NCBI RefSeq assembly: GCF_001570365.1
Contig: NZ_BBYK01000041.1
Coordinates: 87,548 to 151,547 of the forward strand
Source: Microtetraspora fusca
GTDB taxonomy: Bacteria > Actinomycetota > Actinomycetes > Streptosporangiales > Streptosporangiaceae
Reading direction: 5' to 3'
Length of the DNA: 64,000 nucleotides
The position numbers and the translations under genes were made by a program. Shown in pieces: positions 42,313 through 52,007 of this stretch (position 1 is the stretch's first letter; each line of letters begins with the position of its first letter). Below the pieces are notes generated by a model that saw only the letters and a list, made by a program, of their open reading frames with translations, did not search any database and was not told the origin of the DNA.

Positions 42313-42600
42313 ATGCTCCCCTTCCCGAATCCCGGATTCGTCGTTTCCCCGCTCGTCGGACGCGTCCGCCGCCCCGCCGCCACCCCGACCCGGCCACGCC
42401 CCGCCGTAGACGTACGGCGAATATCGTGGAATATCGGGTGAAGGTGACGGGCGGCATGTGCCGGACGATCCCTACGACTCCCACTCTTTTCCCATGCGCC
42501 CCGTTTTTTCGCCGAAAGTTGCGATTCGGTATCGATGCGTGATACGCGAGAAGAACTCTCGTTTTTACGCTGGGGCGCCGGAAATCGACGTCGGGGCGGC

Positions 42601-43539
42601 TCAGGAGTCGGAGACGTCGTCGAGGGCTTCGCGGATCTCCCACGGGAGGGCGAGCTGCTCGGCCTGGAGGACCCCGAGGAGCTGGGCGTGCGTGCGCGCG
42701 CCGACCACGGCGGCCGACACGCCCGGGCGGTCCCGGACCCACGCGAGGGCCACCGCGAGCGGCGACACGCCGAGGCCGTCGGCCGCCGTCGCGACCGACT
42801 CCACGATCCTGCGGCACCGCTCATCCAGGTACGGCCGGACGAACTCGGCGAAATGCGGCGTCGCCGCGCGGGAGTCCGCGGGGATGCCGGTGCGGTACTT
42901 GCCGGTCAGCACGCCCCGGCCGAGCGGCGACCAGGCCAGGAAACCGGCGCCGACGTGCGCGGCGGCCGGGAGCACCTCCTGCTCCGCGTCCCGGGCGAGC
43001 AGGGAGTACTCCCCCTGGGCGCAGACGATGGGGGCGCGGGAGTCGGCCGCGCGCTGCCACACCGCCGCCGCGGCGAGCTGCCACCCGGCGTAGTCGCACA
43101 CACCGGCGTAGGCCGTACGGCCCGAGGAGACGGCGAGATCGACGGCGGCGAGCGTCTCCTCAAGCGGGACGTCGGGGTCGAAGGCGTGGAGCTGCCAGAG
43201 GTCCACATCGTCCACCCCGAGCCGCGACAGGGAGGCGTCGAGGGCCCGGATGAGATGCCGGCGCGAGGCGTCGGGCCGTCCGCCGGGGGTCAGCACCGCC
43301 TTGGTGGAGATCACCAGCTCGTCGCGCCGCACCACGTCGCGGAGCAGGCGGCCGATCAGCAGCTCGGCGTCGCCGCCGCCGTAGACGTCGGCCGTGTCGA
43401 TCAGCGTGCCCCCGGCCTCGACGAACGCGGTGATCTGGGCGGTCGCCTCCTCGGCCCCGGTGTCGCGGGCCCAGGTCATCGTGCCGAGTCCCAACCGGGA
43501 CACCGACAGACCGCTGCGCCCGACAAGTCGCTGATCCAT
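42601..43539 (-). CDS. Aldo/keto reductase
   Basis: NADPH-dependent (beta/alpha)8-barrel oxidoreductase, 312 residues. Catalytic tetrad: Asp and Tyr in DTADVYGGG (about 48-56), Lys in STKAVL (about 78-83) and His in LWQLHAFD (about 114-121). NADP loop SPLGRGVLTGKY and C-terminal VVGARTHAQL are typical of the YajO/AKR11-12-like group. On the minus strand TAATCT lies 9 nt before the ATG, a possible near-leaderless promoter. It is divergent from uppP. The 288-bp gap before the repeat-protein gene holds nothing I recognise. Substrate unknown. Confidence 0.9.
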   Translation of the reverse strand: MDQRLVGRSGLSVSRLGLGTMTWARDTGAEEATAQITAFVEAGGTLIDTADVYGGGDAELLIGRLLRDVVRRDELVISTKAVLTPGGRPDASRRHLIRALDASLSRLGVDDVDLWQLHAFDPDVPLEETLAAVDLAVSSGRTAYAGVCDYAGWQLAAAAVWQRAADSRAPIVCAQGEYSLLARDAEQEVLPAAAHVGAGFLAWSPLGRGVLTGKYRTGIPADSRAATPHFAEFVRPYLDERCRRIVESVATAADGLGVSPLAVALAWVRDRPGVSAAVVGARTHAQLLGVLQAEQLALPWEIREALDDVSDS

Positions 43540-43569
43540 TGTCAGGCCAGATTAGCGCGTCGAACCGTT

Positions 43570-43575
43570 TAGGCT
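43570..43575 (+). promoter_or_regulatory. -10 box, leaderless start of uppP
   Basis: TAGGCT ends 8 nt before the GTG at 43584; no ribosome site. Confidence 0.5.
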
Positions 43576-43583
43576 GGCCCATC

Positions 43584-44398
<815 letters not shown>

Positions 44399-44402
<4 letters not shown>

Positions 44403-45106
44403 CGACCCTCCTGCTCCTGCGGCACGGCCTCACCGCGATGACGGGACCGGTGCTCGCGGGCTGGACGCCGGGCGTCCACCTCGACGAGCGCGGGCGAGCG
44501 CAGGCCGAGGCGCTCGCCGCGAGGCTCGCGCCCCTCGATCTCGACGCCATCGTGTCCAGCCCGCTCGACCGCTGCCAGGAGACCGCGCACGAGGTGGCGC
44601 TGCGCCAGGAGCGGTGCCGTACGGTCCAGACCGACGACCGCTTCGGCGAGTGCGGCTACGGCGACTGGACCGGCCGGCCGATCGAGGAGCTGGCCCGCGA
44701 GCCGCTCTGGCAGGTCGTCCAAGCCCACCCCAGCGCCGCGGTGTTCCCCGGAGGTGAGGCGCTCGCCGACACGCAGAGCCGCGCCGTACGCGCCGTGCGA
44801 GAGTGGAACGACCGGCTGGGCGAGAAGGCGACCTACGCGGTCTGCACCCACGGCGACGTGATCAAGGCGATCGTCGCCGACGCCCTGGGGCTGCACCTGG
44901 ACCAGTTCCAGCGGATCACCGCCTATCCCGCCTCGCTCACCGTCATCCGCTACACCCCCTTGCGCCCGTTCCTGCTCAGGCTCAACGACATCGGCGGTGA
45001 CGTGGCGGATCTGATCCCTCCCAGCGAGGTTCCGGAGGAGCACGGCGGGGGAGAAAACATCACCGGGAGCGATGCCGCCGTCGGCGGCGGACCCGGGACC
45101 GCGTAA
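44399..45106 (+). CDS. Histidine phosphatase (MSMEG_4193-like)
   Basis: A 235-residue phosphoglycerate-mutase-fold phosphatase. The phospho-accepting His is in LLRHGLT (about 6-12), with second-site His in CTHGDVIKA (about 160-168) and phosphate Arg in SSPLDRCQETA. The C-terminal 40 residues are a disordered acidic extension. This subgroup is annotated as a putative phosphomutase in Mycobacterium; true substrate unknown. ATG overlaps the uppP stop. Its own stop TAA is shared with the -10 box of the next gene. Confidence 0.88.
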
Positions 45107-45109
45107 GGT
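45104..45109 (+). promoter_or_regulatory. -10 box overlapping the phosphatase stop codon
   Basis: TAAGGT begins with the TAA stop of the phosphatase gene and ends 6 nt before the DUF3090 ATG at 45116. Confidence 0.45.
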
Positions 45110-45115
45110 CGGGTT

Positions 45116-45685
45116 ATGCCGGTCTTCGACTACGATCCGCCTGACAGGTTCGTGGCCGGTGCCGTCGGGCAACCGGGAGCACGGGCCTTCTTCCTGCAGG
45201 CCCGCGGCCAGGGCAGGATCACCACGGTCGCGCTTGAGAAATTCCAGGTCGCCGTGCTCGCCGACCGGCTCGACGAGCTGCTCGACGAGGTGCTGCGCCG
45301 CACCGGAGGCAGCGCGCCCGTCCCCGCCTCCGCACCCGTCGAACTCGCCGACGACGCCCCGCTCGACCTGCCGATCGACGAGGACTTCCGGGTGGGCACG
45401 ATGGCGCTCGCCTGGGATCCCGAGACCTCACAGGTGATCATCGAGGCGCAGGAGGCCACGGCCGCCGAGGAGGAGGAGGACGAGCTGTTCGACTCCGACG
45501 AGGGCGAGCTCGCGGTCCTGCGGGTGCGCATCAGCCCCGCCGCCGCACGGGCGTTCAGCAGGCGGGCCCTCGACCTCGTCGCCGCCGGCCGTCCGCCGTG
45601 CCCGCTCTGCGGGCAGCCTCTGGGGTCGGAGGGGCACATCTGCGTACGTCTCAATGGACACCACCCCGGGGGAATGTCGGCGTGA
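45116..45685 (+). CDS. DUF3090 domain protein
   Basis: A 189-residue cytoplasmic protein conserved in Actinobacteria. Typical start PVFDYDPPDRFVAGAVGQPG and ARAFFLQARG. An acidic stretch in the middle (EEEEDELFDSDEGE) and a C-terminal putative zinc knuckle, CPLCGQPLGSEGHIC (C-x2-C...C). Function unproven; it consistently sits between a phosphatase gene and an SCO1664-type gene. The transcript may be leaderless. Encoded by the second gene of a likely functional unit with the SCO1664-family protein. Confidence 0.88.
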   Translation: MPVFDYDPPDRFVAGAVGQPGARAFFLQARGQGRITTVALEKFQVAVLADRLDELLDEVLRRTGGSAPVPASAPVELADDAPLDLPIDEDFRVGTMALAWDPETSQVIIEAQEATAAEEEEDELFDSDEGELAVLRVRISPAAARAFSRRALDLVAAGRPPCPLCGQPLGSEGHICVRLNGHHPGGMSA

Positions 45686-45752
45686 GCGAGCGAGGCGGCG
45701 GGGCGGGCGAGCCGCCCGGGGGCGCGGGCGGCGCGCCGGGCAGGGGGGCCGG

Positions 45753-46514
45753 ATGACCGCGGAGAGCGATCCGGCCGTCGGCACGGACGGCGTCGCCGGG
45801 CTGGACGACGCCACGGCGCTCCGCCTGCTGCGTGACGGCGCCCTCGATGTGGCCGGCCGTCTGGTCGAGGCCACGAACATGACGCTCTACTGCTCGGTGC
45901 GCCTGGACGAGCTCGTCGCCGCCTGCGTCTACAAGCCGGTACGCGGCGAGCGGCCGCTCTGGGACTTCCCCGACGGCACGCTGGCCGCCCGCGAGGTCGC
46001 CGCCTACGAGGTGGCCGCGGTCACCGGCTGGCGGATCGTCCCCCCGACGGTCTACCGCGACGGTCCCTTCGGTCCGGGCATGGTCCAGCTCTGGATCGAC
46101 GCCGACCCGGCCGTCGACCTGCTGGCCCTGATCCGCGGCCGGACCTCCGGGCTGCGCCGGATGGCCGTCTTCGACGCCGTCGTCAACAACGCCGACCGCA
46201 AGGGCGGGCACCTGCTCCCGCTGGCCGACGGGCACATCTACGGCGTCGACCACGGGGTCTGCTTCTCCGTGGAGGACAAGCTACGCACCGTGCTGTGGCA
46301 GTGGCGCGGCAAGCCGCTCTCCCGCGAGGCCGTCTCGGTCCTGGTGCATCTCGAGCGCGAGATCGACAAGGGCCGGTTGGGGCGCCGGCTGCGCGAGCTC
46401 CTCACCCAGGCCGAGGTGGAGGCCACCTGGCAGCGCGTACGGCGGCTGCTCGAGGCCGGCGTGCACCCCTACCCTTCCGATGACTGGCCCGCGGTTCCGT
46501 GGCCACCGATTTGA
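45753..46514 (+). CDS. SCO1664-family (PI3/PI4-kinase-like) protein
   Basis: A 253-residue soluble protein of the family named after Streptomyces SCO1664, with a distant phosphoinositide-kinase/HipA fold. Conserved elements: YKPVRGERPLWDFPDGTL (nucleotide loop), REVAAYEVAAVTGW, catalytic-type VFDAVVNNADRKGGHLL, and GVDHGVCFSVEDKLRT. I chose ATG 45753, preceded by a G6 ribosome site (45743-45748). Upstream in-frame extension would be a Gly/Ala/Arg-rich leader. The kinase target is unknown; the neighbouring DUF3090 protein is a natural candidate partner. Confidence 0.85.
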   Translation: MTAESDPAVGTDGVAGLDDATALRLLRDGALDVAGRLVEATNMTLYCSVRLDELVAACVYKPVRGERPLWDFPDGTLAAREVAAYEVAAVTGWRIVPPTVYRDGPFGPGMVQLWIDADPAVDLLALIRGRTSGLRRMAVFDAVVNNADRKGGHLLPLADGHIYGVDHGVCFSVEDKLRTVLWQWRGKPLSREAVSVLVHLEREIDKGRLGRRLRELLTQAEVEATWQRVRRLLEAGVHPYPSDDWPAVPWPPI

Positions 46515-46593
46515 GATATTCGGCACACTTGTGTGAATCGTTCGAACCATGCACTCTGCATGCGTCTCTACCGATTCTGGAGGGAAACCAGCG

Positions 46594-47334
46594 TTGTGCA
46601 CGGTGATCGTCAGCGTCGACCCCGAGGCCCGGGTGCCGGTGCTCCTCGCGGGGGTCAGGGACGAGTTCGTGTCGCGGCCGTGGATGTCCCCGGCGCGATA
46701 CTGGCTTGCCCATCCCGGGCTGATCGGCGGGCGTGACCTGCGGGCCGGCGGCACCTGGCTGGCCGTCGACCCGGCCAACCGGCGGGTGGCCGCCCTGCTG
46801 AACGGGGAGGGGACGGCGGCGCCGGAGGGGGTCCGGCGTTCCCGCGGCGACCTGCCGCTGCGCGCCGCGGACGTGGGCGAGCTGCCCCGGATCGACCTCG
46901 CCGCCTACGATCCCTTCCACCTCGTCGTCGGCGGCCTCGACGGCGTACGGCTGTGGAGCTGGAACGGCGAGCGGGTGACGGAGGAGAAGCTGCCCGCCGG
47001 CGTCCACATGATTGTCAACGCCGGATGGGAGCGCGGCGACGACCATCCGCGCGTCAGCCGGTTCCGGCCGAGGTTCGCGGCGGCGGCGCGCCCGGCACGC
47101 CTGGGCTCCGGTTCCCCGCGCAGGTTCTGGGGGGAGTGGCTGCCGATCGCCTCGGGAGACGGCCTGGCCTTGGACGACCCCCGCGCCCTCGTGTTCCGGA
47201 AGGTCCTCGACGGCGGCCAGATCTTCGCGAGCCTCTCGGTCACCCTGGTGGCCCTGGCGGACGAGGGCGTGCGCTACGACTTCTGCCCGGTTCCCGGAGA
47301 CGTCACGTCCTGGCACCAGGTCGAGACGGCGTGA
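46594..47334 (+). CDS. NRDE (TANGO2-like) family protein
   Basis: A 246-residue protein of the NRDE/TANGO2 family. The TTG start at 46594 makes the protein begin with Met-Cys-Thr-Val, matching the family, whose Cys2 is thought to act as an N-terminal nucleophile. Hallmarks: GRDLRAGGTWLAVD, FHLVVGG, and the VNAGWERGDDHPRVSR region. GGAGGG at 46579-46584 supports this start over ATG 46549. The function is uncertain: heme or lipid-thioester handling is proposed for homologues. It is inserted between the SCO1664-family gene and mshC, which are often direct neighbours. Confidence 0.85.
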   Translation: MCTVIVSVDPEARVPVLLAGVRDEFVSRPWMSPARYWLAHPGLIGGRDLRAGGTWLAVDPANRRVAALLNGEGTAAPEGVRRSRGDLPLRAADVGELPRIDLAAYDPFHLVVGGLDGVRLWSWNGERVTEEKLPAGVHMIVNAGWERGDDHPRVSRFRPRFAAAARPARLGSGSPRRFWGEWLPIASGDGLALDDPRALVFRKVLDGGQIFASLSVTLVALADEGVRYDFCPVPGDVTSWHQVETA

Positions 47335-47432
47335 CCGGCGGGGAGGGGGAGGACCGTCCCGCTGATCTTTCCGGGCAGTCTGGGGGATATGTCGGAAACC
47401 GCCCGGGTGATCCGAGCTCTCCGCGGCGCGGA

Positions 47433-47438
47433 TAGGCT
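47433..47438 (+). promoter_or_regulatory. -10 box, leaderless start of mshC
   Basis: TAGGCT ends 7 nt before the mshC ATG at 47446; no ribosome site. Confidence 0.55.
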
Positions 47439-47445
47439 CGGGTTC

Positions 47446-48657
47446 ATGCGATCGTGGTCTGCTCCGAACATCCCCACCCTGCCCGGTTCGGGTCTCCCCC
47501 TGCGCCTGTACGACACCGCCGTGCGAGAGGTCCGCGAGACCAGGCCGGAGGGCGAGGCCAGGCTGTACGTCTGCGGCATCACCCCCTACGACGCGACCCA
47601 TCTGGGGCACGCCAACACCTACCTGGCGTTCGATCTGGTGAATCGGGCGTGGCGGGACGCCGGCCACGAGGTCCACTACACCCAGAACGCCACGGACGTG
47701 GACGATCCGCTTCTCGAACGCGCCCAGGCGACCGGCGTGGACTGGCAGGAGCTGGCCGAGCGCGAGATCGAGCTCTTCCGCACCGACATGGAGGCGCTGC
47801 GGATCGTCCCGCCGCGCGAGTACGTCGGCGTGACCGAGGTCGTCGACCAGGTCGCGGAGCTGATCGGGAGGCTCGGCGACCGGGGCGCCACCTACCGGCT
47901 CGGCGAGGACGTCTACTTCTCGGTCGCGGCGGCGCCGAAGTTCGGCGCCGTGTCGGGTTACTCCGAGGAGCGGATGCTCGAACTCTTCGGCGAGCGCGGC
48001 GGCGACCCCGACCGCGAGGGCAAACGCCACCCCCTCGACTGGCTGCTGTGGCGCGGCCACCGGCCGGGCGAGCCGTCCTGGCCCTCGCCGTTCGGCCCGG
48101 GCCGTCCCGGCTGGCACGTGGAGTGCACCGCGATCGCGCTGGCGAACCTCGGCACCGGCTTCGACGTCGCCGGCGGCGGCTCCGACCTGATCTTCCCCCA
48201 CCACGAGATGGGCGCCTGCGAGGGGCACGTCGCCACCGGCGAGTGGCCGTTCGCCCGCGCGTACGTGCACGCCGGCATGGTCGCCCTGGACGGCGAGAAG
48301 ATGTCCAAGTCCCGGGGCAACCTCGTCTTCGTCTCCCGCCTGCGGCGGAACACCGACCCGATGGCCGTACGGCTCGCGCTGCTGGACCGGCACTACCGGA
48401 CGGACTGGGAGTGGACGCCGGACCAGCTCGCGGAGGCCGAGGCCAGGCTGGCCCGCTGGCGGGCGGCGGTGGCGCGTCCCTCCGGCTCGGACGGCGGGGC
48501 GGTGCTGGACGAGGTCCGGAAGCGGATCGCCGCCGACCTGGACGCGCCGGGCGCGCTGCGCGTGATCGACCGGTGGGCCGAGGAGGAGGGGACCGACACG
48601 CAGGCCCCGGCACTCGTCCGGGACGTCGCCGACGCGCTGCTCGGGGTCGCGCTGTGA
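47446..48657 (+). CDS. mshC: Cysteine:1-D-myo-inosityl 2-amino-2-deoxy-alpha-D-glucopyranoside ligase
   Basis: Mycothiol synthesis, penultimate step: ATP-dependent ligation of cysteine to GlcN-Ins. 403 residues, a shortened cysteinyl-tRNA synthetase. HLGH at 52-55 and KMSKS at 285-289 form the ATP site. Zinc ligands that bind the cysteine thiol are Cys43, Cys227 and His252 or His253. It lacks the anticodon domain of CysS, and [16 protein letters not shown] spacing follows MshC. The N-terminal [21 protein letters not shown] is also MshC-like. A -10 box 7 nt upstream indicates a leaderless message. Marks the organism as a mycothiol producer. Confidence 0.95.
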   Translation: MRSWSAPNIPTLPGSGLPLRLYDTAVREVRETRPEGEARLYVCGITPYDATHLGHANTYLAFDLVNRAWRDAGHEVHYTQNATDVDDPLLERAQATGVDWQELAEREIELFRTDMEALRIVPPREYVGVTEVVDQVAELIGRLGDRGATYRLGEDVYFSVAAAPKFGAVSGYSEERMLELFGERGGDPDREGKRHPLDWLLWRGHRPGEPSWPSPFGPGRPGWHVECTAIALANLGTGFDVAGGGSDLIFPHHEMGACEGHVATGEWPFARAYVHAGMVALDGEKMSKSRGNLVFVSRLRRNTDPMAVRLALLDRHYRTDWEWTPDQLAEAEARLARWRAAVARPSGSDGGAVLDEVRKRIAADLDAPGALRVIDRWAEEEGTDTQAPALVRDVADALLGVAL

Positions 48658-48803
48658 CCGTCGCGACGGCGTCGCCGACGGTCAGCTGACTCTCAAGCTT
48701 CTCACAGGCACGCCTCAACCCCGGCTGCTTGCGTGAGGGGTGCTATAGCGTTTGAGCCGAGGCCGGAGGCTCTGAACGTGGGCCGGCCCAAAGGGGAGAC
48801 ACG

Positions 48804-50129
48804 GTGCGTGTTCGATTCCGCCGATGGGCCGGCACGGCCGCCTGTGCGGCGATTCTGGGGCTCATCCTGATCGCCTGCTCGTTAGGTGGCGGCGCGTCCG
48901 GCCAGGCGGTCTCCGGGGCGGAGGTCACCGCCACCGAGGACGCCGCGACCGCGTCCACCTGGCCCGTCTTCGGCTTCACACACACGCAGTACACGGTGGA
49001 CTACGGTCAGCGGCAGGCGCTCAGGACCGCCCGCAACGCGATCGCCGAGAAGCGCGTCCTGCAGAACCAGCACATCATGGGCTTCGGCGCGCTCAACCCC
49101 GAGCCCCGACCCGGCGAGTACGACTTCGCCAGCCTGGACGCGCGGATCGACCTCATCCGCAAGACCCACGGAATCCCCGTCATCACCCTGTGCTGCGCGC
49201 CCGACTGGATGAAGGGCGGCACCCCCGGCCGTACCGACTGGAACCACATCGAGGTGGCGCCGCTGCCCGAGCACTACCAGGACTTCGCCGACCTCGCCGC
49301 CCGGATCGCCCGCAGATATCCCGACGTCACCCACTTCATCGTGTGGAACGAGCTCAAGGGCTTCTTCGACGAGGACAAGCACCGGTGGAACTACGAGGGT
49401 TACACCGACATGTACAACCGGGTCTACCAGGCGCTCAAGGCCGTCAACCCCAAGATCGAGGTCGGCGGGCCGTACCCGGCCCTGGGTGGGTTCGACGCGC
49501 CGTCGGAGCTGCACGGCGACTGGGGCAACGTGGACCAGCGCGTGCTCGACGCGCTGAAGTACTGGATCAAGCACAACAAGGGCGCGGACTTCATCGTCGT
49601 GGACGGGACGTCCGAGAGCGACAAGGGGATGGTCCCCGACGAGTTCGGCGCGCTGAAGAAGTTCTCCGCCGTCAACGCGTGGCTGCACCGGCACACGAAC
49701 CTGCCGATCTGGTGGGCCGAGTGGTACGCCGAGCCGGCCCGCTCCGGCTGGCCGGAGAACAAGCGGCTCGCCGTCCACGCCGCGGCCATGATGGAGTTCG
49801 CCCGGAGCAGGACCGCCGCCGCCCTCTACTGGAGCCGTCAGGAGGAGAGGCAGGAGTGCCCCGAGGGCTGCCTCTGGACGAACCCGCGTGAGGCGGACGG
49901 CGGGCGGCCGAGTGCGATGCTCCGCCTCATCCAGGAGTTCGCCCGCTCGTTCCCCCGCGGCACCCCGATCGTGCCGGTGGACGTCTCGCCCGCGTCCGTA
50001 CGGGCGCTCGGCCAGGCGGACCGAATCGTCGTCGTGAACACTCAGAATGAATCGGTCAAAGCGACAATTGACCGAAAAGCCGTCGATCTTGCTCCATATG
50101 AGGTCCGCTGGATTTCTCGCGGGCGATAA
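48804..50129 (+). CDS. Secreted GH39-like glycosidase, putative lipoprotein (copy A)
   Basis: A 441-residue exported clan-A (beta/alpha)8 glycoside hydrolase-like protein. N-terminal hydrophobic stretch ends ILIAC, so Cys25 may be lipid-modified. Acid/base Glu183 in HFIVWNE and nucleophile Glu306 in PIWWAEWYAE are intact. Conserved blocks FTHTQYTVD, NQHIMGFGA and TLCCAPDWMKGG are shared with copy B at 56.6 kb. A small C-terminal beta-domain ends DLAPYEVRW. GTG start with AAGGGGAG upstream. Probably trims the glycan made by this locus; beta-xylosidase-like specificity is only a family guess. Confidence 0.85.
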   Translation: MRVRFRRWAGTAACAAILGLILIACSLGGGASGQAVSGAEVTATEDAATASTWPVFGFTHTQYTVDYGQRQALRTARNAIAEKRVLQNQHIMGFGALNPEPRPGEYDFASLDARIDLIRKTHGIPVITLCCAPDWMKGGTPGRTDWNHIEVAPLPEHYQDFADLAARIARRYPDVTHFIVWNELKGFFDEDKHRWNYEGYTDMYNRVYQALKAVNPKIEVGGPYPALGGFDAPSELHGDWGNVDQRVLDALKYWIKHNKGADFIVVDGTSESDKGMVPDEFGALKKFSAVNAWLHRHTNLPIWWAEWYAEPARSGWPENKRLAVHAAAMMEFARSRTAAALYWSRQEERQECPEGCLWTNPREADGGRPSAMLRLIQEFARSFPRGTPIVPVDVSPASVRALGQADRIVVVNTQNESVKATIDRKAVDLAPYEVRWISRGR

Positions 50130-50139
50130 TCCGTTCCGG

Positions 50140-50145
50140 TAGCAT
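50140..50145 (+). promoter_or_regulatory. -10 box, leaderless start of GT2 copy 1
   Basis: TAGCAT ends 8 nt before the ATG at 50154. Confidence 0.5.
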
Positions 50146-50153
50146 TTTTCGGC

Positions 50154-51089
50154 ATGAGCGACCACAACTGGCCTTCCGTTGCGGCCGTCATCTGCACCCG
50201 TGGTGACCGCGCCGCCTTTCTGCGGGAGGCGGTCGAGTCGATCGTCGCCCAGGACTATCCGGGTCGCATCGCCGTGATGGTGGTGTTCGACCGCGCCGAG
50301 CCCGACGAGAGCCTCACCGAGCTGGGCACCGGCCCCATGCGCGAGGTGCGGGTCATGCTCAGCGACCGCCGTCCCGGGCTGCCGGCGAGCCGGAACGCGG
50401 GCATCCTCGCCACCGACTCCGACCTGGTCGGCTTCTGCGACGACGACGACGCCTGGTTGCCCGGCAAGCTCACCGGCCAGGTCAAGGCCCTGCGGGCGCG
50501 GCCCCGCGCGCTGTTCGCCTCCTGCGGCGCGGTGACCACGTACGACGGGTGGTCGGCCGAGTGCATGTGGCCCAAGCCGCAGATCGCGCACGCCGACCTG
50601 CTCATGTCGCGGGTGAAGGAGGCGAACGCCGACTCCTTCCTCGTCTACCGCAGCGCGCTCCTCGGCCCGATCGGGCTGTTCTCGGAGGAGATCCCCGGCG
50701 GCTTCGCCGAGGACTACGAGATGCTGCTGCGCGCCGCGCGCCACTCGCCCATCGTGTACGCCCACCAGGTGGGGGTCCGGGTCCGCGGCCACGGCCGCAC
50801 GTCGCACTTCACCGGCGACTGGGAGACCATCGCCGAGGCCAACGAGTGGCTGCTTTCCACTTATCCCGAGTTCCGCTCCGAGCGCCGGGGGTTCGCCCGT
50901 GTGGCGGGGCAGATCAGCCTGTCCTGGGGCATGCTCGGCCGGCGTGGAGCGGCGCTGCGCTGGGCGTGGCGCGCGTTCCTGGCCAGCCCGCTGGAGATCC
51001 GGTCGTACGTGGTGACCGCGCTGGCGATGCGTGCGGTGAGCCGCTCCTGGGTCCAGCGCCGCCTCAACGCCGCGGGGGCGACCTCCTGA
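50154..51089 (+). CDS. Family 2 glycosyltransferase (copy 1)
   Basis: A 311-residue cytoplasmic GT-A enzyme. Nucleotide-sugar start VAAVICTRGDRAAFLREAVES, metal motif CDDDDAW (about 94-100), and the catalytic FAEDYEMLLRAA region with acceptor Asp. No membrane helices, so a peripheral enzyme working on a lipid-linked sugar. It starts 24 nt after the GH39-like gene but has its own promoter. It is a close tandem relative of the gene at 52008: same length, same flanks, and identical stretches such as GLFSEEIPGGFAEDYEMLLR. Confidence 0.93.
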   Translation: MSDHNWPSVAAVICTRGDRAAFLREAVESIVAQDYPGRIAVMVVFDRAEPDESLTELGTGPMREVRVMLSDRRPGLPASRNAGILATDSDLVGFCDDDDAWLPGKLTGQVKALRARPRALFASCGAVTTYDGWSAECMWPKPQIAHADLLMSRVKEANADSFLVYRSALLGPIGLFSEEIPGGFAEDYEMLLRAARHSPIVYAHQVGVRVRGHGRTSHFTGDWETIAEANEWLLSTYPEFRSERRGFARVAGQISLSWGMLGRRGAALRWAWRAFLASPLEIRSYVVTALAMRAVSRSWVQRRLNAAGATS

Positions 51090-51099
51090 CCGCCGTCCC

Positions 51100-51876
51100 T
51101 CAGGTGAGGGTGTCGGCGAGCCGGGCGATGCCGTCGATCAGCGGCGGGACCGCCGCGATGCGCCCGGCCGCGTGGACCGGCCGGATCCGCCGGAGCTGGG
51201 TGCGCAGCCACTTCTCCGTCGGCGCCACGCGCAGCCGCAGCGATCCGTACCCGTCGCCGATGCAGGACCGGGTGTAGGCGAAGGGGCCCTGCCCCCGGTA
51301 CGGATCGACGGTGACGCAGCCGTAGGCGTACCCGGCGGCGCGGACCGCGTCGAGCACGCGCTCGTCGGCGAAGCCGTACGGGTAGCAGATGCCGTCCGCG
51401 GGCTGGCCGGTGATCTCGCGCAGGATCTCGCGGCTGCGGGTCAGCTCCTTGGCCAGGTCCTTGTCGTCCAGCGTGGTCAGCGCGGTGTGGGTCAGGCCGT
51501 GCGAGGCGATCTCCATGCCGGCGTCGGACGCGCGCCGCAGGTCGTCCGCGCTCATCAGCTCCTTGCGCGGGCCGGGCTCGTCCCACTTGTTGTATTGGCT
51601 CAGCAGTCCCGACACGATGTACAGGCTCGCGGTGAAGTCGTAGCGTCGGAGAACGGGAAGCGCGTGCTCCATGAAATCGGCGTACCCGTCGTCGAAGGTG
51701 AGCGCGATCATGCCGCTCCGGTCATCGGCGGAGAGCAACTCCCGCATCGTCACGCCGCGCTTGTCCTGCTTGTAGATCCATCTGATCTGCGATTCGAAAT
51801 TCTCAGGAGTGACAGTCAGCGTGTAGGGATCGTACGTGTAGTGATCGACTGAGTGATACATCCAGATCGCAGGCAC
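51100..51876 (-). CDS. NodB-type polysaccharide deacetylase
   Basis: CE4 deacetylase of 258 residues. Metal and catalytic motifs are complete: TFDDGY (Asp62, Asp63), SHGLTH (His126, His130), YPYGFAD near 167, and the later Asp/His segment around GCVTVD. There is no signal peptide, unusual for CE4 enzymes, so it would act inside on a lipid-linked or nucleotide-linked N-acetylsugar. GTG 51876 (MPAIWMYHSVDH) matches the family start. It is convergent with GT2 copy 1 and divergent from GT2 copy 2. Confidence 0.9.
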   Translation of the reverse strand: MPAIWMYHSVDHYTYDPYTLTVTPENFESQIRWIYKQDKRGVTMRELLSADDRSGMIALTFDDGYADFMEHALPVLRRYDFTASLYIVSGLLSQYNKWDEPGPRKELMSADDLRRASDAGMEIASHGLTHTALTTLDDKDLAKELTRSREILREITGQPADGICYPYGFADERVLDAVRAAGYAYGCVTVDPYRGQGPFAYTRSCIGDGYGSLRLRVAPTEKWLRTQLRRIRPVHAAGRIAAVPPLIDGIARLADTLT

Positions 51877-51994
51877 TCAAGAAGTGTAGGAATTCAATTA
51901 GCGCGCCTTCGAGTTCGTGATCGCATCGTGACGTACATGCGCGTGGCGAAAGCCGCACCTTCTCACAAACCCCATGAATAACGGATCGCGCTGC

Positions 51995-52000
51995 TACGAT
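51995..52000 (+). promoter_or_regulatory. -10 box, leaderless start of GT2 copy 2
   Basis: TACGAT ends 7 nt before the ATG at 52008. The 131-bp divergent gap to the deacetylase gene is noticeably AT-richer than the coding DNA. Confidence 0.55.
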
Positions 52001-52007
52001 CACGGTC